The notes beneath the pieces were generated by a model. That model had not been told where the DNA came from. It searched no databases and saw nothing but the letters and a program-made list of their open reading frames with translations. From Haloterrigena gelatinilytica (GTDB lineage: Archaea; Halobacteriota; Halobacteria; Halobacteriales; Natrialbaceae), in contig NZ_JABUQZ010000002.1 in the NCBI RefSeq assembly GCF_013342145.1, forward strand, positions 115,539-179,538: 64,000 nucleotides of DNA. Reading direction: 5' to 3'. A program made the translations under genes and the position numbers. This document shows positions 1 through 9,055 of this stretch, in pieces. Every line of letters starts with the position of its first letter. The first letter of the stretch is position 1.

Positions 1-41
1 AACGCGGTGAGTACCACGAGTAGCTGATTGCGTGCGTTCAT
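1..41 (-). CDS. N-terminal end of a gene running off the left edge
   Basis: Only an ATG and about 13 codons lie in the window, reading MNARNQLLVVLTA. A polar start followed by a hydrophobic run resembles a signal peptide or first membrane segment. It sits head-on to nothing and is followed upstream by about 150 bases before the next gene on the same strand (membrane winged-helix protein), so the two could be co-transcribed. The product cannot be identified from so little sequence. Confidence 0.35.
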   Translation of the reverse strand, partial: MNARNQLLVVLTA

Positions 42-194
42 GTCTGTGCCGTAATGGCACCGATTACTCCGTCCGTTCGCCGCATAAACAGCCACAACCA
101 TTTCATCACGTAACAGGAAACTACGGCTACGGGAGCCGAAGTCCGGTTTCGGACCGGTTCCGGAAAACAACGGTTGTTGATAGCTTCCCGATTC

Positions 195-701
195 TCATTC
201 GTTCTTCGGCTTCTCGGGCGACTGGGAGGCCGTCGGTTCGTGACCCGGCAAACAGACCAGGTTCTCGCGGCCGAGCCGGAGTTTCGTGATGCGACCCTCT
301 TCCTCGAGTTCGGCGAGCAGTCGGCTGACCTTCGCTTTCGACCAGTCCACGTCGTTGACGATCTTCGACTGTTTCATCCGCCCGCCGTTCTCGCGGATGA
401 GCTGCTGGACGTGCTCGCGATCGGTGAGAAACTCCTCGCGGCGCGGTTCCGGATCGGCCACGAAGGCGTTCTGTTGATCGAACCGGTTGCGGGCGACGAG
501 GACGCCCCCCAGAAGTGCGAGTGCAACGATGCCCGCAAGCGCCGCGACGTGCGGGCTCCACTCGAGCTGGAGCGGCCGAGTCAACGGGCTCACGTCACCC
601 AGTGACTCGGAGGAGAGTGTCGATACGATTGGCTCGTTGCCGATGCTACTCGGACCGGAGTCGGCGATCATCGCGAGACTAGCTCGGAAGTGAATGCTCA
701 T
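195..701 (-). CDS. membrane-anchored winged-helix protein
   Basis: The 168-residue product has an N-terminal stretch of about 40 residues, one clear membrane segment (HVAALAGIVALALLGGVLVA), a short linker, and a C-terminal winged-helix region in which EHVQQLIRENGGRMKQSKIV, KAKVSRLLAELEEEGRI and LGRENLVCLPG give the helix-turn-helix and wing. This architecture is common in haloarchaea, often paired with a secreted protein. It is likely a membrane-tethered transcription regulator; that role is inferred. I chose the ATG at 701 because the longer form starting at 767 adds a basic stretch unlike the rest. A start at the next Met (about 671) is also possible. Confidence 0.75.
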   Translation of the reverse strand: MSIHFRASLAMIADSGPSSIGNEPIVSTLSSESLGDVSPLTRPLQLEWSPHVAALAGIVALALLGGVLVARNRFDQQNAFVADPEPRREEFLTDREHVQQLIRENGGRMKQSKIVNDVDWSKAKVSRLLAELEEEGRITKLRLGRENLVCLPGHEPTASQSPEKPKNE

Positions 702-1544
702 GTGGATCGGATGGGCCTTGATTCGCTCACGCTCACGTTTCCCTGTACCGTCGATACCGCTCCCCAAAATGTTTTTTATCGATCATTTATCGTTCCTGTA
801 CAGTATTTCACGATCGGTGATGGTGTTGGTCGCTCGGTGGATCGTCGGGATTCCCGCTGCGGTTAGCGATCCCTACGCGCCCGGTGCACGCCGCTCCAGC
901 GTCCCGTCGGTTCGCGCGATTCCCCCCGTAGACGGCCGTCGCAGCCGATCGGATTTCGACTGCCGAACCTGTCGGCGAACGTGACGATGGTGGGAGGCGC
1001 AACGGTGCTTCGGAGAGCCGTAGACCGAGGGTTCGAATAAACTCGGTCGGACGTTTGAAACGACTAGCCGGGATTCGTTCCGATTCAGCCGGTAATCGAT
1101 CAATTCGATGAGTGTCTCGAGAACCGAAATCAGTCGAGCACCGATTGATCGGGGTCTCGGGCCCCCTTCGGACCGATCCCGTATGGGTGTTTCGTTCACT
1201 CGAGCAGACCGAACCGGGCGCGAGCGAGACGGATCGTCCGCTTCGCTCGAGCCAGTCTCGCCTCCTGACACTACTCGAGCGAGTCCCGATGACGATCGGA
1301 ACTGCACGCGGCTACGGATGCCGCTGCGTCACGAGCGATACCGTACTGCAAGTAGTGCCACGGTGTGATTCGACCGCGCTCGAGGTGGTGCACGCCACGA
1401 CACAGGACCGAGGGTCGCGGGACAGTTCAGGATACGGTACCGCTCCGGTGGTGGTTCGGTTTCGGACTGCAAGCGGTCCCGCGCGGGAAAGACCGAGACC
1501 GAGCGGCCCAGCCGCGACGCTGGCGCGGGCGACTCTCGTCTGTT
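702..1544. other. long intergenic stretch without a supportable gene
   Basis: About 840 bases between two leftward genes. Open frames exist on both strands but show Arg/Ser-rich composition with no hydrophobic or domain pattern, typical of chance frames in GC-rich DNA. AT-rich sequence at about 765-800 probably holds the promoter of the membrane winged-helix gene. A perfect 7-bp inverted repeat (GACCGAG 1023-1029, CTCGGTC 1042-1048) with a 12-base loop could fold in RNA. Nothing else is recognised. Confidence 0.5.
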
Positions 1545-1952
1545 CTAGACGCCCGGCACGCCGGCGGCCTCGAATCCGGTGACGCCGATGAGCGCGAGGA
1601 CGTAGAGCACGACCAGGACCGATAGCCAGGCGACGATCGTAATCGCGGCGGCGTCGATCCAGCCACCTGGATACCGGGAGTTGATCACCGCGAGGTAGGC
1701 GACGAAGACCAGCAGCGGCCCGAGCAGCGGAATCCAGCCGAGGAAGAACCCGACGACGCCCCAGACGACCGCCCCGATCAACGCCGTGACGAGCGCGTAC
1801 GTGTAGTCCTCGGCGTCGACGATCACCTTCGCGCCGACGTAGATGCCGACCGCGCCGATCAGCAGGCTGACGGCGAAGACGACGAGGCTCTGTACGGGCG
1901 TTGCGCCGCTCTGACCGGGCACCGTGGCGACACCGGCGAGACTCTCGATCAT
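1545..1952 (-). CDS. small four-helix membrane protein
   Basis: The 135-residue protein is nearly all hydrophobic, with four predicted membrane segments at about residues 22-40, 50-75, 75-93 and 98-125, separated by short loops (VIVDAEDYT, NSRYPGGWIDA). There are no obvious catalytic or metal motifs. Similar small membrane proteins of unknown function are widespread in haloarchaea. Neighbours give no clear functional link. I do not recognise the family and infer only an integral membrane location. Confidence 0.75.
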   Translation of the reverse strand: MIESLAGVATVPGQSGATPVQSLVVFAVSLLIGAVGIYVGAKVIVDAEDYTYALVTALIGAVVWGVVGFFLGWIPLLGPLLVFVAYLAVINSRYPGGWIDAAAITIVAWLSVLVVLYVLALIGVTGFEAAGVPGV

Positions 1953-2134
1953 ACCCGTTCGTGAGGCGGCGTATTCCGTTAGTTATCTTTCACCTACACT
2001 CACGGAAACGCCGTTCTATTCGCTACTAACTCGGTTTTCGAGCGTCTCCCGAGAAGAGCGACAAGCTTTGGTAGTAGGTACCAAACTCTTCCGTCGGGAG
2101 CGGTTCCGGCCGTTTGCTGACCCGTACACCGGCT

Positions 2135-3112
2135 TCAGCTGATGGTTCGTTCTTCGTGGCTCGATTCGACGTCGGCGTCCGCCGGCGTCAGTCGCGTCCC
2201 GTCAACGAGCGATTGGATTCCGCTCTCGAGGCTCACGCGCGGTTCGAACCCGAGCGTCCGCTTCGCTTTGGAGACGTCCGCGCCGCTGTGTCTGATGTCG
2301 CCGGGACGGGAATCGCGGTGGACGATCGGCGAGTCGGAGTCGGTCGCGTCCGTGATCGTCTCCGCCAGTTCCTTGATCGACGTCCGGCTTCCCGTGCCGA
2401 TATTGTAGGCCTCGCCGACCGCATCGGTCGTCGCCGCCCGGAGGTTCGCCCGGACGATATCGCTGACGTGGACGAAGTCCCGGGTCTGTTCGCCGTCGCC
2501 CTCGATCGTAACGGGTTCTCCCGCGCGCGCCTGCTCGAGAAACGTCGAAATGACGCCGCTGTAGGGGCCCCGCTGGCGCGGTCCGTAGGCGTTGAAGTAC
2601 CGCAGCGCGACCGTCTCCAGATCGTACAGCTCCGCGTAGCGGCGAGCGTACTGGTCGACGGCGAGCTTCTGGATGCCGTAGGGCGAGGCCGGATCGGTCG
2701 ACGCGGTTTCCGAGACGGGAAGCTCGTCGGGGTGGCCGTACACCGCGGCGCTCGAGGCGACGACGACCCGGGCGTCCTCCTGGCGAGCCTGTTCCAAGAC
2801 CAGCAGGCTCGCGTCGAGATTCGTCTCGTTGCTCCGCCGGGGAGCGTCGACGCTGCGGGAGACGCTGACGAGCGCGGCGTGGTGGAAGATGACGTCGACG
2901 CCGCGGGCCGCCCGCTGGAGGGCGATCGGATCGCCGACGTCGCCCTCGACGATCGTCACGCCGTCGGGGAGGTAGCTCCGGTCGCCCGACGAGAAGTTAT
3001 CGAGGATCCGGACCTCGTTGTGCGGCGCCAGCGCCTCGACGAGGTGGCTCCCGATAAAGCCCGCGCCGCCGGTGACGAGCACCGTTTTGTCGCGAATCGC
3101 TGCTGTATCCAT
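2135..3112 (-). CDS. NAD-dependent sugar-nucleotide epimerase/dehydratase (GalE-like)
   Basis: A 325-residue extended short-chain dehydrogenase. The nucleotide-binding motif TGGAGFIG is at residues 14-21, the catalytic YxxxK pair is Y145/K149 (PYGIQK) after the SSAAVYG strand, and RYFNAYGPRQ and EGDGEQTRDFVHVSDI are typical of UDP-glucose 4-epimerases and related enzymes that interconvert UDP-sugars. Length matches the family (310-340). The exact sugar substrate cannot be read from sequence. It is likely cytoplasmic and supplies nucleotide sugars for surface glycans. It stands alone, divergent from the amidohydrolase gene. Confidence 0.9.
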   Translation of the reverse strand: MDTAAIRDKTVLVTGGAGFIGSHLVEALAPHNEVRILDNFSSGDRSYLPDGVTIVEGDVGDPIALQRAARGVDVIFHHAALVSVSRSVDAPRRSNETNLDASLLVLEQARQEDARVVVASSAAVYGHPDELPVSETASTDPASPYGIQKLAVDQYARRYAELYDLETVALRYFNAYGPRQRGPYSGVISTFLEQARAGEPVTIEGDGEQTRDFVHVSDIVRANLRAATTDAVGEAYNIGTGSRTSIKELAETITDATDSDSPIVHRDSRPGDIRHSGADVSKAKRTLGFEPRVSLESGIQSLVDGTRLTPADADVESSHEERTIS

Positions 3113-3301
3113 TGGGTCGTTCCACCAGCCACCCGCTGTTTAGTATCCGATTCGTACCCTCGTGGTTCCGTGCGCTCGCTCCCGTAAACCGGTGCTTACA
3201 GGGGCGGATTTGCCGGTCACGGTCGGGAACCGTGTCGCCCTCTGGGAAACGGTGCGTGACTCACCCGGGATTCGCAGACCGGGCGCGATCCGTTTGGGGA
3301 A

Positions 3302-3309
3302 GCTATATG
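3302..3309 (+). promoter_or_regulatory. TATA box of the amidohydrolase gene
   Basis: GCTATATG centred about 30 bases before the ATG at 3335, with no Shine-Dalgarno-like sequence between. This spacing predicts an almost leaderless mRNA, as is usual in haloarchaea. Confidence 0.55.
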
Positions 3310-3334
3310 CGCGGCCCTCGGCAATCTCCCGGCA

Positions 3335-4726
3335 ATGTCCGTTGATCTCGTCGTACGCAACTGTACCGTCGTCACGCCGGCGGGGCGCTCGCCCGACTCG
3401 GGCGTCGCCGTCGAGGACGGTGAGATCGTCGCCGTCGGCCGCAGCGACCGGCTTCCCGACGCGGACCGCGTCGTCGACGGCGAGGGTAACGCGCTGGTGC
3501 CGGGGATCGTCGACGGCCACATCCACAACCGCGAACCCGGCCTCGAGTACAAGGAAGACTGGGAGTCGGCCACGCGGGCCGCGGCCGCCGGCGGCGTGAC
3601 GACCGTCGTCGGGATGCCCAACACGGACCCCGTCATCGACCGCCCGGACCACCTCGAGTTGAAGTTCGAGCGCGGCGAGGCCTCGGCCCACGTCGACTTC
3701 CAGAGCTACGCGGTCGTCACGAGCGAGAACATCGACTTGATCCCCGAGATCGACGCGGTCGGCCCGCTCGGGTTCAAGATCTTCCTCGGATCGACGGTGG
3801 GCGACGTCCCGCCGCCGAACGACGGCGAGATCCTCGAGGCGATGGAGCAGATCCGCGAGACCGGCAAACGGCTGGGATTCCACGAGGAGAACGGCGAGAT
3901 CATCGACCACTACACGGAGAAGTTCCGGGCCGAGGGTCGGAACGACCCGATCGATCACTCCCACTCCCGGCCCGTGATCGCCGAGCGGGAGGCCGTCGAG
4001 CGGATGATTACCTTCGCCGAGGAGACCGGTGCGAAGGTCCACATGTTCCACGTCTCCTCGGGGTCGGCCGCCGAGGCCGTCGCCCGCGGCAAGGAACGCG
4101 GCGTCGACGTCACCGCCGAGACGACGCCCCACTACCTCTGGTTCACCGAGGAGGTCATGCGCGAGAAGGGGAATCCGGCCCGCATTCAGCCCCCCATTCG
4201 GGACGCCGCCGAGCGCGAGAAGCTCTGGGAAGTCGGCATCGACGAGGGCGCGATCGACACCGTCGCGACCGACCACGCCCCCCACACCCCCGAGGAGAAG
4301 AAAGTCGACGACCCGTTCGGCAACACCTGGGACGCCATCTCGGGCTTCGTCGGCCTCGAGACCGAAGTTCCGGTCATGCTCACCTTCGTCGATCAGGGCC
4401 GGCTCTCCCTCGAGGAGTGGGTGCGACGGCACTCCACCCGTCCGGCACAGGTCTGGGGCCTGTACCCCCGGAAGGGGTCGCTGCAGGTCGGCACCGACGC
4501 CGACTTCACGATCGTCGACCCCGACCGGAAGTGGACGCTCGAGGACGCCGACGAACTGCATTCCAAGAACTGCGTGACGCCCTTCATCGGCGAGTCCTTT
4601 ACCGGCAAAGCGGTGATGACCGTCGTCCGCGGCGAGGTCGTCTACGAGGACGGTGACGTCGTCGGCGACTCCGGCTACGGGACTCGCGTCGCGGTCGACG
4701 AGACGAACGACGCCGACGACGCGTAG
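3335..4726 (+). CDS. dihydroorotase/allantoinase-family cyclic amidohydrolase
   Basis: The 463-residue enzyme has the amidohydrolase metal site of the dihydroorotase-hydantoinase family: DGHIH (H62, H64), the lysine that becomes carboxylated in GFKIFLGS (K148), H183, H239 in MFHVSSGS, and the catalytic Asp of ATDHAPH (D313). These enzymes open or close cyclic amides (dihydroorotate, allantoin, hydantoins). The nearby pyrD gene makes dihydroorotase the simplest assignment, but length and motifs equally fit an allantoinase-like paralogue, so I give no symbol. It is followed by a small acidic protein gene on the same strand. Confidence 0.85.
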   Translation: MSVDLVVRNCTVVTPAGRSPDSGVAVEDGEIVAVGRSDRLPDADRVVDGEGNALVPGIVDGHIHNREPGLEYKEDWESATRAAAAGGVTTVVGMPNTDPVIDRPDHLELKFERGEASAHVDFQSYAVVTSENIDLIPEIDAVGPLGFKIFLGSTVGDVPPPNDGEILEAMEQIRETGKRLGFHEENGEIIDHYTEKFRAEGRNDPIDHSHSRPVIAEREAVERMITFAEETGAKVHMFHVSSGSAAEAVARGKERGVDVTAETTPHYLWFTEEVMREKGNPARIQPPIRDAAEREKLWEVGIDEGAIDTVATDHAPHTPEEKKVDDPFGNTWDAISGFVGLETEVPVMLTFVDQGRLSLEEWVRRHSTRPAQVWGLYPRKGSLQVGTDADFTIVDPDRKWTLEDADELHSKNCVTPFIGESFTGKAVMTVVRGEVVYEDGDVVGDSGYGTRVAVDETNDADDA

Positions 4727-4896
4727 CGACGAGAGCCACGATAACGTCGGACAGTGCCGGTACCGGTCGCTTCCGATTACTCCGTTCGCCCGGACGGGAA
4801 CGGATGTCGTTGATACCGACGATTCTCATTTCGTGAAAGTGGCGGAGGGTTTATATTCATCGTCCGATCGATCGGATTCGATGAGGGTCACCACCC

Positions 4897-5136
4897 ATGA
4901 CCGAATCCGAATCCGAGGCAGACGAGGACCGAGAGACGGACGAAGCAGACAAGACGGCGGAGCTTCGGTCGGTGTACCTCTCCGTGACCGACGGTGACAC
5001 TGATCCCGTCGTCGAGTCCCAACGGGAGGACTCGACCTCCCGTGAGATCCGCGAGGAACGCGCCGACGAAGCCGTCGGCCCGGCGGAACTGCACGGACTC
5101 GACGACGCGATCGACGACGCCGAACCCGCCGACTAA
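4897..5136 (+). CDS. small acidic protein of unknown function
   Basis: A 79-residue, strongly acidic protein with a disordered N-terminus (TESESEADEDRETDEADKTA), a short core RSVYLSVTDGDTDPVVESQ that could form a strand pair, and an acidic C-terminus. A TATA-like TTATATTC lies at 4851-4858 and a GAGGG stretch just before the ATG could be a ribosome-binding site. It has haloarchaeal codon use and composition, which supports a real gene, but I do not recognise a family. Confidence 0.65.
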   Translation: MTESESEADEDRETDEADKTAELRSVYLSVTDGDTDPVVESQREDSTSREIREERADEAVGPAELHGLDDAIDDAEPAD

Positions 5137-5284
5137 CGGTCGGCGCCGTCCCCGTTCGGCGAGAGCCGCCCGCCGCTACGGCGGATCCGCGCTGTCCGCC
5201 GCGGCGGATGCTCCCCGCTCACCTACTCCGCGAGGGTCGCCCCTCGCGACTCGAGAAACACAGTTATCGGTCCGCGCCGCGACG

Positions 5285-6355
5285 CTACTCGAGATCGGCG
5301 CCGACCGCCGCTTCGACCGACGAGAAGCCGTCGCGCTCGAGCAGATCGACCAGCCCTCGGTTGATCCGCTCGGCCGTCGACGGCCCCCGGTAGACGAACC
5401 CCGTATAGAGTTGCACGAGCGACGCGCCCGCGCGAATCTTCTTATAGGCGCTCGCAGCCGAATCGACGCCGCCGACGCCGACGATCGGCAGTTCGCCGTC
5501 CGTGTGTTCGGCGATCGTGCGGATCACGGCGGTGGATCTGTCTTCGATGGGGTCGCCGCTGAGTCCGCCCCACTCCTCGCGGGCGGGCGACTCGAGTCCC
5601 TCGCGGGTCGTCGAGGTGTTGGTCGCGACGATCCCGTCGAGGCCGAACTCCCGAACGATGTCGACGAGGTCCAGGATCGCGTCCTCGGGTTCGTCGGGAC
5701 CGATCTTCACCAGCATCGGCACGTTCTCGTCGTTTTCGGCCTCGAGGGTTTCGAAGATCGCCCGCAGGTGCTCGGGCGAGGCCTCGTCGAACTCGTCGGG
5801 CGTGTTCGGACAGGAGACGTTGACGACGACGTAGTCGGCGAAGGGCGAGAGCCGATCGAAGACGCGCCGGTAGTCCTCGATCGCCTCCCGTTCGGTCGAG
5901 GAGTTCATCTTCCCGATGTTGACTCCCAGTGGGAAATCGGGCGTGCCGTCTTCCTCGAGTCGCTCCTTGACGGCCTCCATTCCCTGCCCGTTGAAGCCCA
6001 TCCGGTTGATCATCCCCTCGTCCTCCCGCAGTCGGAACAGCCGGGGTCGGTCGTTGCCTTCCTGCGGATAGGGCGTGACGGTGCCGATTTCGACGAACCC
6101 GAAGCCGAGCGCCTCGAGGGCGTGGGTCACCTCGGCGTTCTTGTCGAAGCCGGCCGCGATCCCCACCGGGTTCGGAAACGTCGAGTCGAACAGGTCGACC
6201 TCGAGCGCGGGATGATCGTACTGGTAGGCCGCGGCGAGGGCCCGCCGCGTCGGCCACGTGGACTGGGCCGCCCGGAGCGTTCGCTTGCCGAGATCGTGGG
6301 CGGTCTCGGCCGGCAGTTTGAACGCGAGGGGGCGAACCCGCGAGTACAGCGTCAT
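5285..6355 (-). CDS. pyrD: quinone-dependent dihydroorotate dehydrogenase
   Basis: This flavoprotein oxidises dihydroorotate to orotate, the fourth step of UMP synthesis, passing electrons to membrane quinone. The 356-residue protein has an N-terminal helical stretch typical of class 2 enzymes (LYSRVRPLAFKLPAETAHDL), then the FMN barrel: AAGFDKNAE (about 68-75), GFVEIGTVTP, INRMGFNNG-like INRMGFNGQG, the class 2 catalytic serine in NVSCPNT (S181), and the FMN phosphate-binding VGVGGVDSA and LVQLYTGFVYRGP. The reading frame is open to 6622, but the ATG at 6355 fits the family; the extra upstream part belongs to a thiolase relic. Confidence 0.93.
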   Translation of the reverse strand: MTLYSRVRPLAFKLPAETAHDLGKRTLRAAQSTWPTRRALAAAYQYDHPALEVDLFDSTFPNPVGIAAGFDKNAEVTHALEALGFGFVEIGTVTPYPQEGNDRPRLFRLREDEGMINRMGFNGQGMEAVKERLEEDGTPDFPLGVNIGKMNSSTEREAIEDYRRVFDRLSPFADYVVVNVSCPNTPDEFDEASPEHLRAIFETLEAENDENVPMLVKIGPDEPEDAILDLVDIVREFGLDGIVATNTSTTREGLESPAREEWGGLSGDPIEDRSTAVIRTIAEHTDGELPIVGVGGVDSAASAYKKIRAGASLVQLYTGFVYRGPSTAERINRGLVDLLERDGFSSVEAAVGADLE

Positions 6356-6469
6356 TTGCTGGTGTTCGGAACGGCCGATAGGTAAACGTCTCGAAGACGG
6401 GACCGCCGACTGCGGCCTCGAGCGAGGATCGGACCGGAGGGGACGGTTCACGCTCGGAGTCGTGGCTAT

Positions 6470-6613
6470 CGATGTCTTCGACCGCGAGACTGTTGCGCTC
6501 GAGGAGCCGTTCGACGATACCGCCGTGCGGCCCAGCTCGACGGCTTCGACAGCCGCGAGCGATCCGAGCAGCGTTCCGTTGGATGTTCGCGCGCTGTCGA
6601 CGAGAACGATGTA
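6470..6613 (-). pseudogene. relic of a thiolase gene with internal deletion
   Basis: Two pieces of the intact thiolase at 9129-10316 are recognisable here. At about 6517-6607 the minus strand reads LVDSARTSNGTLLGSLAAVE then AVELGRTAV, matching thiolase residues 11-40. At about 6473-6526, in another frame, it reads VERLLERNSLAVEDID, matching about residues 295-312. The 250 or so residues between are missing and the parts are out of frame, so the copy is dead. It lies just upstream of pyrD and forms the left border of the orc/origin island. Confidence 0.85.
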
Positions 6614-6620
6614 GATGGGC

Positions 6621-6841
6621 ACACCACTATGTCCGCAGTTCCGTAGCCGAGACCGAAATCAGAACAGCGGACATGGTGGTGTGGGATCGGTCATTCCATC
6701 ACTATTTCCGCAGAAGTTCCGTACGGAGACGGGTAGCGTGTAAGCCGATGTATCACGCGATATTTATAAGACCACCGTGTCCGGAGCTCTGTCGTTTATA
6801 TATAATAGACGGACACACCTACACCACCGTGTCCGTTGTTC
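6621..6841. repeat. four 21-bp origin-box-like repeats
   Basis: Copies at 6621-6641, 6662-6682 (opposite strand), 6769-6789 and 6821-6841 share ACACCAC then YRTGTCCG; the last two bases before the end are usually TTC. The first two form an inverted pair 20 bases apart. The same 21-mer family occurs at the main origin (47914-47934) and before the helicase gene (50204-50257). Confidence 0.65.
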
Positions 6842-6917
6842 TCTGTCCCTTGTTGATCCGTTGTCACTCTCGTACTGTGAGGAAAGGGGCCCACCGCCGT
6901 TTCAGCAATTCACTACT

Positions 6918-7265
6918 CCCTCCCCCCGTTATCGAAGTGTAAACCGTCGATCGATCAATGGACTCATACAGAGAGATACCGCCTCAAGGAGACGAATCTG
7001 CGAGGCAACTCAACTGTTCAGTGTGGTTTGAATACAGAAGAATTTATTATAGTGTGACAGAAAATGTATCTGTAATATAGTCACAAGTAATGTAGGTTAG
7101 TGATATGGTTTTCGTCCCGTGTGAGATATTCCTATACCCCTCTTTACTGCTCTTCTTTAGCTCGAGATCCTTTCAACTGAACTCACTGCTACCTGAAGCG
7201 ACTCCCCACATGACGCCTAACGATCCGACCTGTGCCGGATTTACACTTCGATAACGGGGGGAGGG
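6918..7265. repeat. 26-bp perfect inverted repeat flanking AT-rich DNA
   Basis: The arm at 6918-6943 (CCCTCCCCCCGTTATCGAAG followed by TGTAAA) is exactly reverse-complementary to 7240-7265, with 296 bases between that include the AT-rich run 7021-7090. A third copy with one change and a shorter G-run is at 7345-7365. G-runs at one end are typical of haloarchaeal origin-recognition boxes. Confidence 0.75.
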
Positions 7266-7383
7266 GCTGAAGGAGAGCGAGCGCCAAAAGGATCAAATCC
7301 CGTCCATCGAAGTGACTCTACCTTCGGTCTGAATTCGAGAGCAGTTACACTCCGATAACGGGGGATGACTGGTTGAGTGGAAA

Positions 7384-8834
7384 TCAGTTATCGTGGAACT
7401 CTCTAAGTTGCGTAATAACAATCGTCTGAATCGGTTCATCATAATCCGCGACGTTCGCAATTCGAGAATCCTCACTGAGTCGGTCTAGTACTCCCGCTGG
7501 GTCTCCGGTGAACGTGAATTCCATATACATACCGCGGCCCCGACCCCTACTCTTGCGGGTCGTTGCAACGAGGCCATACGTCGAGAGTTCCTTGACGTAT
7601 TTGACGTACGTCTCTCGAGTCATTTGATCAGTATCGAGTTCGTCAGTCAGCCACTGGTAGACCGTGAACCCGACTGGACTCGGTACGGAGCTACTCGACC
7701 GATTCGAGTACTGAGCGACCGCTGCTGTTGCGTACAGCGAGACCTTTTTCTGAGTAGTGAGACCGTCGATGAGTTTCATCGACCGATCTTTGTCGATCTC
7801 CTCTTGGGAATCACGAACGTGGACTTCAGTAACCTCCTCGTCGCCGCGCTCATCTGCGAGATCGCCGGCTCCGCGAAACAGATCGATGGCCTTGCGAGCA
7901 TCGCCGTGGCTCTGTGCCGCAAACGCTGCGACGAGCGGGATTACGTCGTCGGAGAGTGCATCAGGTCGAAACGCGTCGCGGCGATTCGTGAGTATCTGAC
8001 GCAGTTGATTCGCATCGTAATCGGGAAAGTAGACGTCTCGAGGATTGAACGAACTCTCCGCTCGACCGTCGATATTCTCCATGAAGCGCGGATCGTTCGT
8101 CAGCGCTGCGACTGATACTCGACCTTCGATATCGTTCGTGCTACTCGCTCGAGACAATTGGTAGAGTAGCCTCGAATAGGCTGGTTCAACGTGGTCCGGC
8201 CGTCCGACAAGGAGATCGATTTCGTCGAGAATGAAAATGACCGAATCGTAGTGATCGTTGATCAGTTCGTAGAGGCGACGATACTTCCGCTGGGTTGAGA
8301 CACCCGTTTCGGGAACGCCGATCTCGGTACCGACATCAGTCGCGACAGTCTTCACGAGTTCGTATACCGCTTGATCGAGCGTATTAATCGCTTGGCAGTT
8401 AATGTCGATAACACCGAAGATAACCCGTTAGATTTGCACAAGTCGGTGATTTGCTGCGTAACAGCGTTAATTATCAGCGACTTTCCCGTCCCTGCCGGAC
8501 CATAGAGGAGCATATTCGGTGGTCGATTTCCCTGAAGCGCCGGTCGCAAGAACGACACGACTGACTCGAGTTGATCGTCCCGACCGACGATTCGTTCCTC
8601 GTCGATGATCGTTTCCGGTTCGACGAGATCGCGATTAACGAACACGGAGCTGTTTCCCTCTCCGTCGAGCATTTCTCGAATCGTACGCTGCGTGTTACTC
8701 GTTGCGGTTTGAGATGTTCCCGCTTCCGAGTTCTGGTCTTCCGGCGCCGAGTACAGCTCAGAATCATCTGTTCTCTGCTGTGATTCATTGCTCGACGTTA
8801 TTCGACCGGCTTCATCTTGTTCGCTCTCATCCAT
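7384..8834 (-). pseudogene. Orc1/Cdc6 replication initiator, broken by a frameshift
   Basis: Together the two frames make a full haloarchaeal Orc1/Cdc6. From the ATG at 8834 comes an acidic N-terminus, SVFVNRDLVEPETIIDEERI, VGRDDQL and Walker A YGPAGTGKS. After about 8419 the frame ends early, while the next frame continues with FGVIDINCQ, Walker B VIFILDEID, sensor 1 VAALTNDPRF, sensor 2 GDARKAIDLFRGAGD and a C-terminal winged helix ending at 7384. Loss of one base (or gain of two) near 8417-8421 explains it. A sequencing error is the alternative. An internal Met gives the 323-residue C-terminal part a possible start, but without Walker A. Confidence 0.85.
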
Positions 8835-8958
8835 ATGATTACTGCATACTCTATATTGAAAATATTTCCTTATTCGATGTGTATACAGGTAATATTCTGA
8901 TCGTAGACCTTTATCCTCGAAAAGCGGGATTTCTTCTGTTTCACCTCTATCGAAGTCT

Positions 8959-9055
8959 ATAGTCCTCCGGCTGCGTCCCGACCCTTTCGAGCCACCCCGG
9001 CGGCTGCGCGGCCGACGACTCGGAGTGGCCCCGCTTCAGCGCTATCAGCGTCCGC
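8959..9055 (-). pseudogene. relic of the C-terminus of a MaoC-family gene
   Basis: The minus strand reads LERTLIALKRGHSESSAAQP followed by PGWLERVGTQPEDY, closely matching the last 34 residues of the intact MaoC protein encoded at 10797-11387 (LERTPMVLKREHAEPSAAAP then PGWPDGIGLQPEDL). The match stops abruptly upstream and the stop codon region is altered. It lies between the broken orc gene and the intact thiolase, forming the right border of the orc/origin island. The rest of 8835-9128 is AT-rich promoter DNA of orc (a TATA-like ATATAG about 25 bases before its ATG) and spacer. Confidence 0.85.

Larger units (their letters stand above)
6614..7383. other. second, origin-like repeat region beside the broken orc gene
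   Basis: This 770-base AT-rich stretch lies at the 3' end of the frameshifted orc1/cdc6 gene. It holds four 21-bp origin-recognition-box-like repeats (6621-6641, 6662-6682 inverted, 6769-6789, 6821-6841), AT-rich tracts at about 6751-6810 and 7021-7090, and a perfect 26-bp inverted repeat with a G-run (6918-6943 and 7240-7265), plus a third partial copy at 7345-7365. Inverted G-run boxes around AT-rich DNA next to an orc gene are the known layout of haloarchaeal origins. Activity is not shown. Confidence 0.65.

Noticed and set aside
1023..1048. A tRNA-like T arm (GGGTTCGAATA) at 1029-1040
   Set aside because: No acceptor, D or anticodon stems fit around it; only a simple hairpin remains.
6356..6622. 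An N-terminal extension of PyrD up to 6622
   Set aside because: The added residues match a thiolase N-terminus rather than a dihydroorotate dehydrogenase, and the ATG at 6355 gives the normal class 2 length.
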